DNA of 59,911 nt, taken from contig JANXCX010000008.1 in NCBI GenBank assembly GCA_025059535.1, positions 1-59,911 of the forward strand, given 5' to 3'. The notes beneath the pieces are model-generated. The model saw only the letters and a program-made list of their open reading frames with translations, searched no databases and was not told where the DNA came from. Below are positions 59,707 through 59,911 of this stretch, piece after piece. The DNA comes from Bacteroidia bacterium (lineage in GTDB: Bacteria; Bacteroidota; Bacteroidia; SpSt-205). Position 1 is the stretch's first letter. Each line of letters starts with the position of its first letter. A program made the translations under genes and the position numbers.

Positions 59707-59911
59707 CTATTTCTCCGCCAGCACCGCAGCGCAGGCTGCTTCTATCTGACTAAGGATATCGTGCAAATACTCCCTTATCCTACTGCGCAGCTTACCGATG
59801 CTTCGGGGTAGTTTTTCGGGAGGGGTGTCCGCCAGAAACGCCCGCACCCGCTCATGTGCCGCCTGACTCAGCTCTGCCAGCCGACGATGATGGGGATCAG
59901 CGCGGTCATAC
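59707..59911 (-). CDS. C-terminal fragment of an unknown helical protein, cut by the window edge
   Basis: Reading the minus strand toward the TAG at 59707-59709 gives an open frame of at least 67 codons that enters from beyond the right edge, ending QIEAACAAVLAEK. The visible part is highly charged and helical (HHRRLAELSQAAHERVRAF, RSIGKLRSRIREYLHDIL), perhaps a coiled coil. No family can be named from this fragment. Confidence 0.55.
   Translation of the reverse strand, partial: YDRADPHHRRLAELSQAAHERVRAFLADTPPEKLPRSIGKLRSRIREYLHDILSQIEAACAAVLAEK

Noticed and set aside
1-59911. CRISPR array, tRNA, rRNA, IS element or prophage
   Set aside because: No regularly spaced repeats, cloverleaf ends, transposase or phage genes were found when reading both strands.

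Overview
The window reads as a compact chromosomal segment from a member of the Bacteroidota. Four kinds of sequence support this. (1) There are type IX secretion (T9SS) components: a PorV/PorQ-family protein, a protein with the TPR, PD40-propeller, CRD and OmpA architecture of PorE, and a PorZ-like propeller protein. (2) There are secreted proteins ending in T9SS-type sorting domains (33095-34486, 51599-55723, 55731-56933). (3) There is LPS chemistry (LpxK, GmhA, a flippase, several glycosyltransferases). (4) Many genes are preceded by the Bacteroidota -7 promoter box TAnnTTTG. The exact lineage cannot be read from the sequence. No phage, IS element, CRISPR array, rRNA or tRNA was recognised.

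Layout. 1-1809 (-): purine nucleoside phosphorylase (cut by the window edge) and lpxK. 1835-12162 (+): bioB, PorV-like protein, NHL-type lipoprotein, M23 peptidase, ssb, tilS, ppk1, queE, PorE-like OmpA protein. 12159-12662 (-): thpR. 12702-19163 (+): PorZ-like, an unknown protein, recO, dxs, nhaD. 19160-22537 (-): comEC-type protein and glmS. 22582-23632 (+): two small envelope proteins. 23601-24335 (-): ccmC-like. 24346-28674 (+): moxR, glpK, ATP-grasp, esterase. 28713-30348 (-): fkbM and gmhA. 30414-33032 (+): clpB with a strong terminator. 33095-34486 (-): secreted T9SS cargo. 34767-35975 (+): aminotransferase. 35993-40457 (-): ffh, lysS, ATP-dependent DNA ligase. 40505-44206 (+): PQQ propeller, isoaspartyl peptidase, AAA ATPase. 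44690-46624 (+): glycosyltransferase, HesB/IscA, unknown. 46559-48103 (-): flippase. 48127-55723 (+): indoleamine 2,3-dioxygenase-like protein, E2 acyltransferase, glycosyltransferase, giant lamin-tail protein. 55731-56933 (-): secreted cargo. 57075-59158 (+): epimerase and glycosyltransferase. 59406-59911 (-): a small membrane protein and a partial gene.

The most striking feature is regulatory. Sixteen start codons are preceded, 3-7 nt upstream, by an exact TAnnTTTG box, and about eight more have the box with one mismatch. If the -7 box works as in other Bacteroidota, transcription would begin at or next to the start codon, giving leaderless mRNAs. Many boxes lie inside the upstream gene (dxs box in recO, nhaD box in dxs, ppk1 box in tilS, lysS box over the ligase stop), so closely packed runs of genes need not be simple operons. 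A Shine-Dalgarno-like AAGGAG was noticed only before the esterase at 27937. A decayed second copy of the fkbM promoter and first codons lies upstream of fkbM. tilS has no ATG/GTG/TTG at the expected place.

Functionally the genes divide into housekeeping (ssb, recO, lig, ffh, lysS, clpB, glmS, dxs, bioB, queE, tilS, ppk1), T9SS and its secreted cargo, LPS/surface sugar synthesis, and a few less usual items: a bacterial IDO-like enzyme, a putative ATP-grasp/esterase pair, a signal-peptide-bearing isoaspartyl peptidase coupled to an AAA ATPase, and a four-module lamin-tail surface protein.
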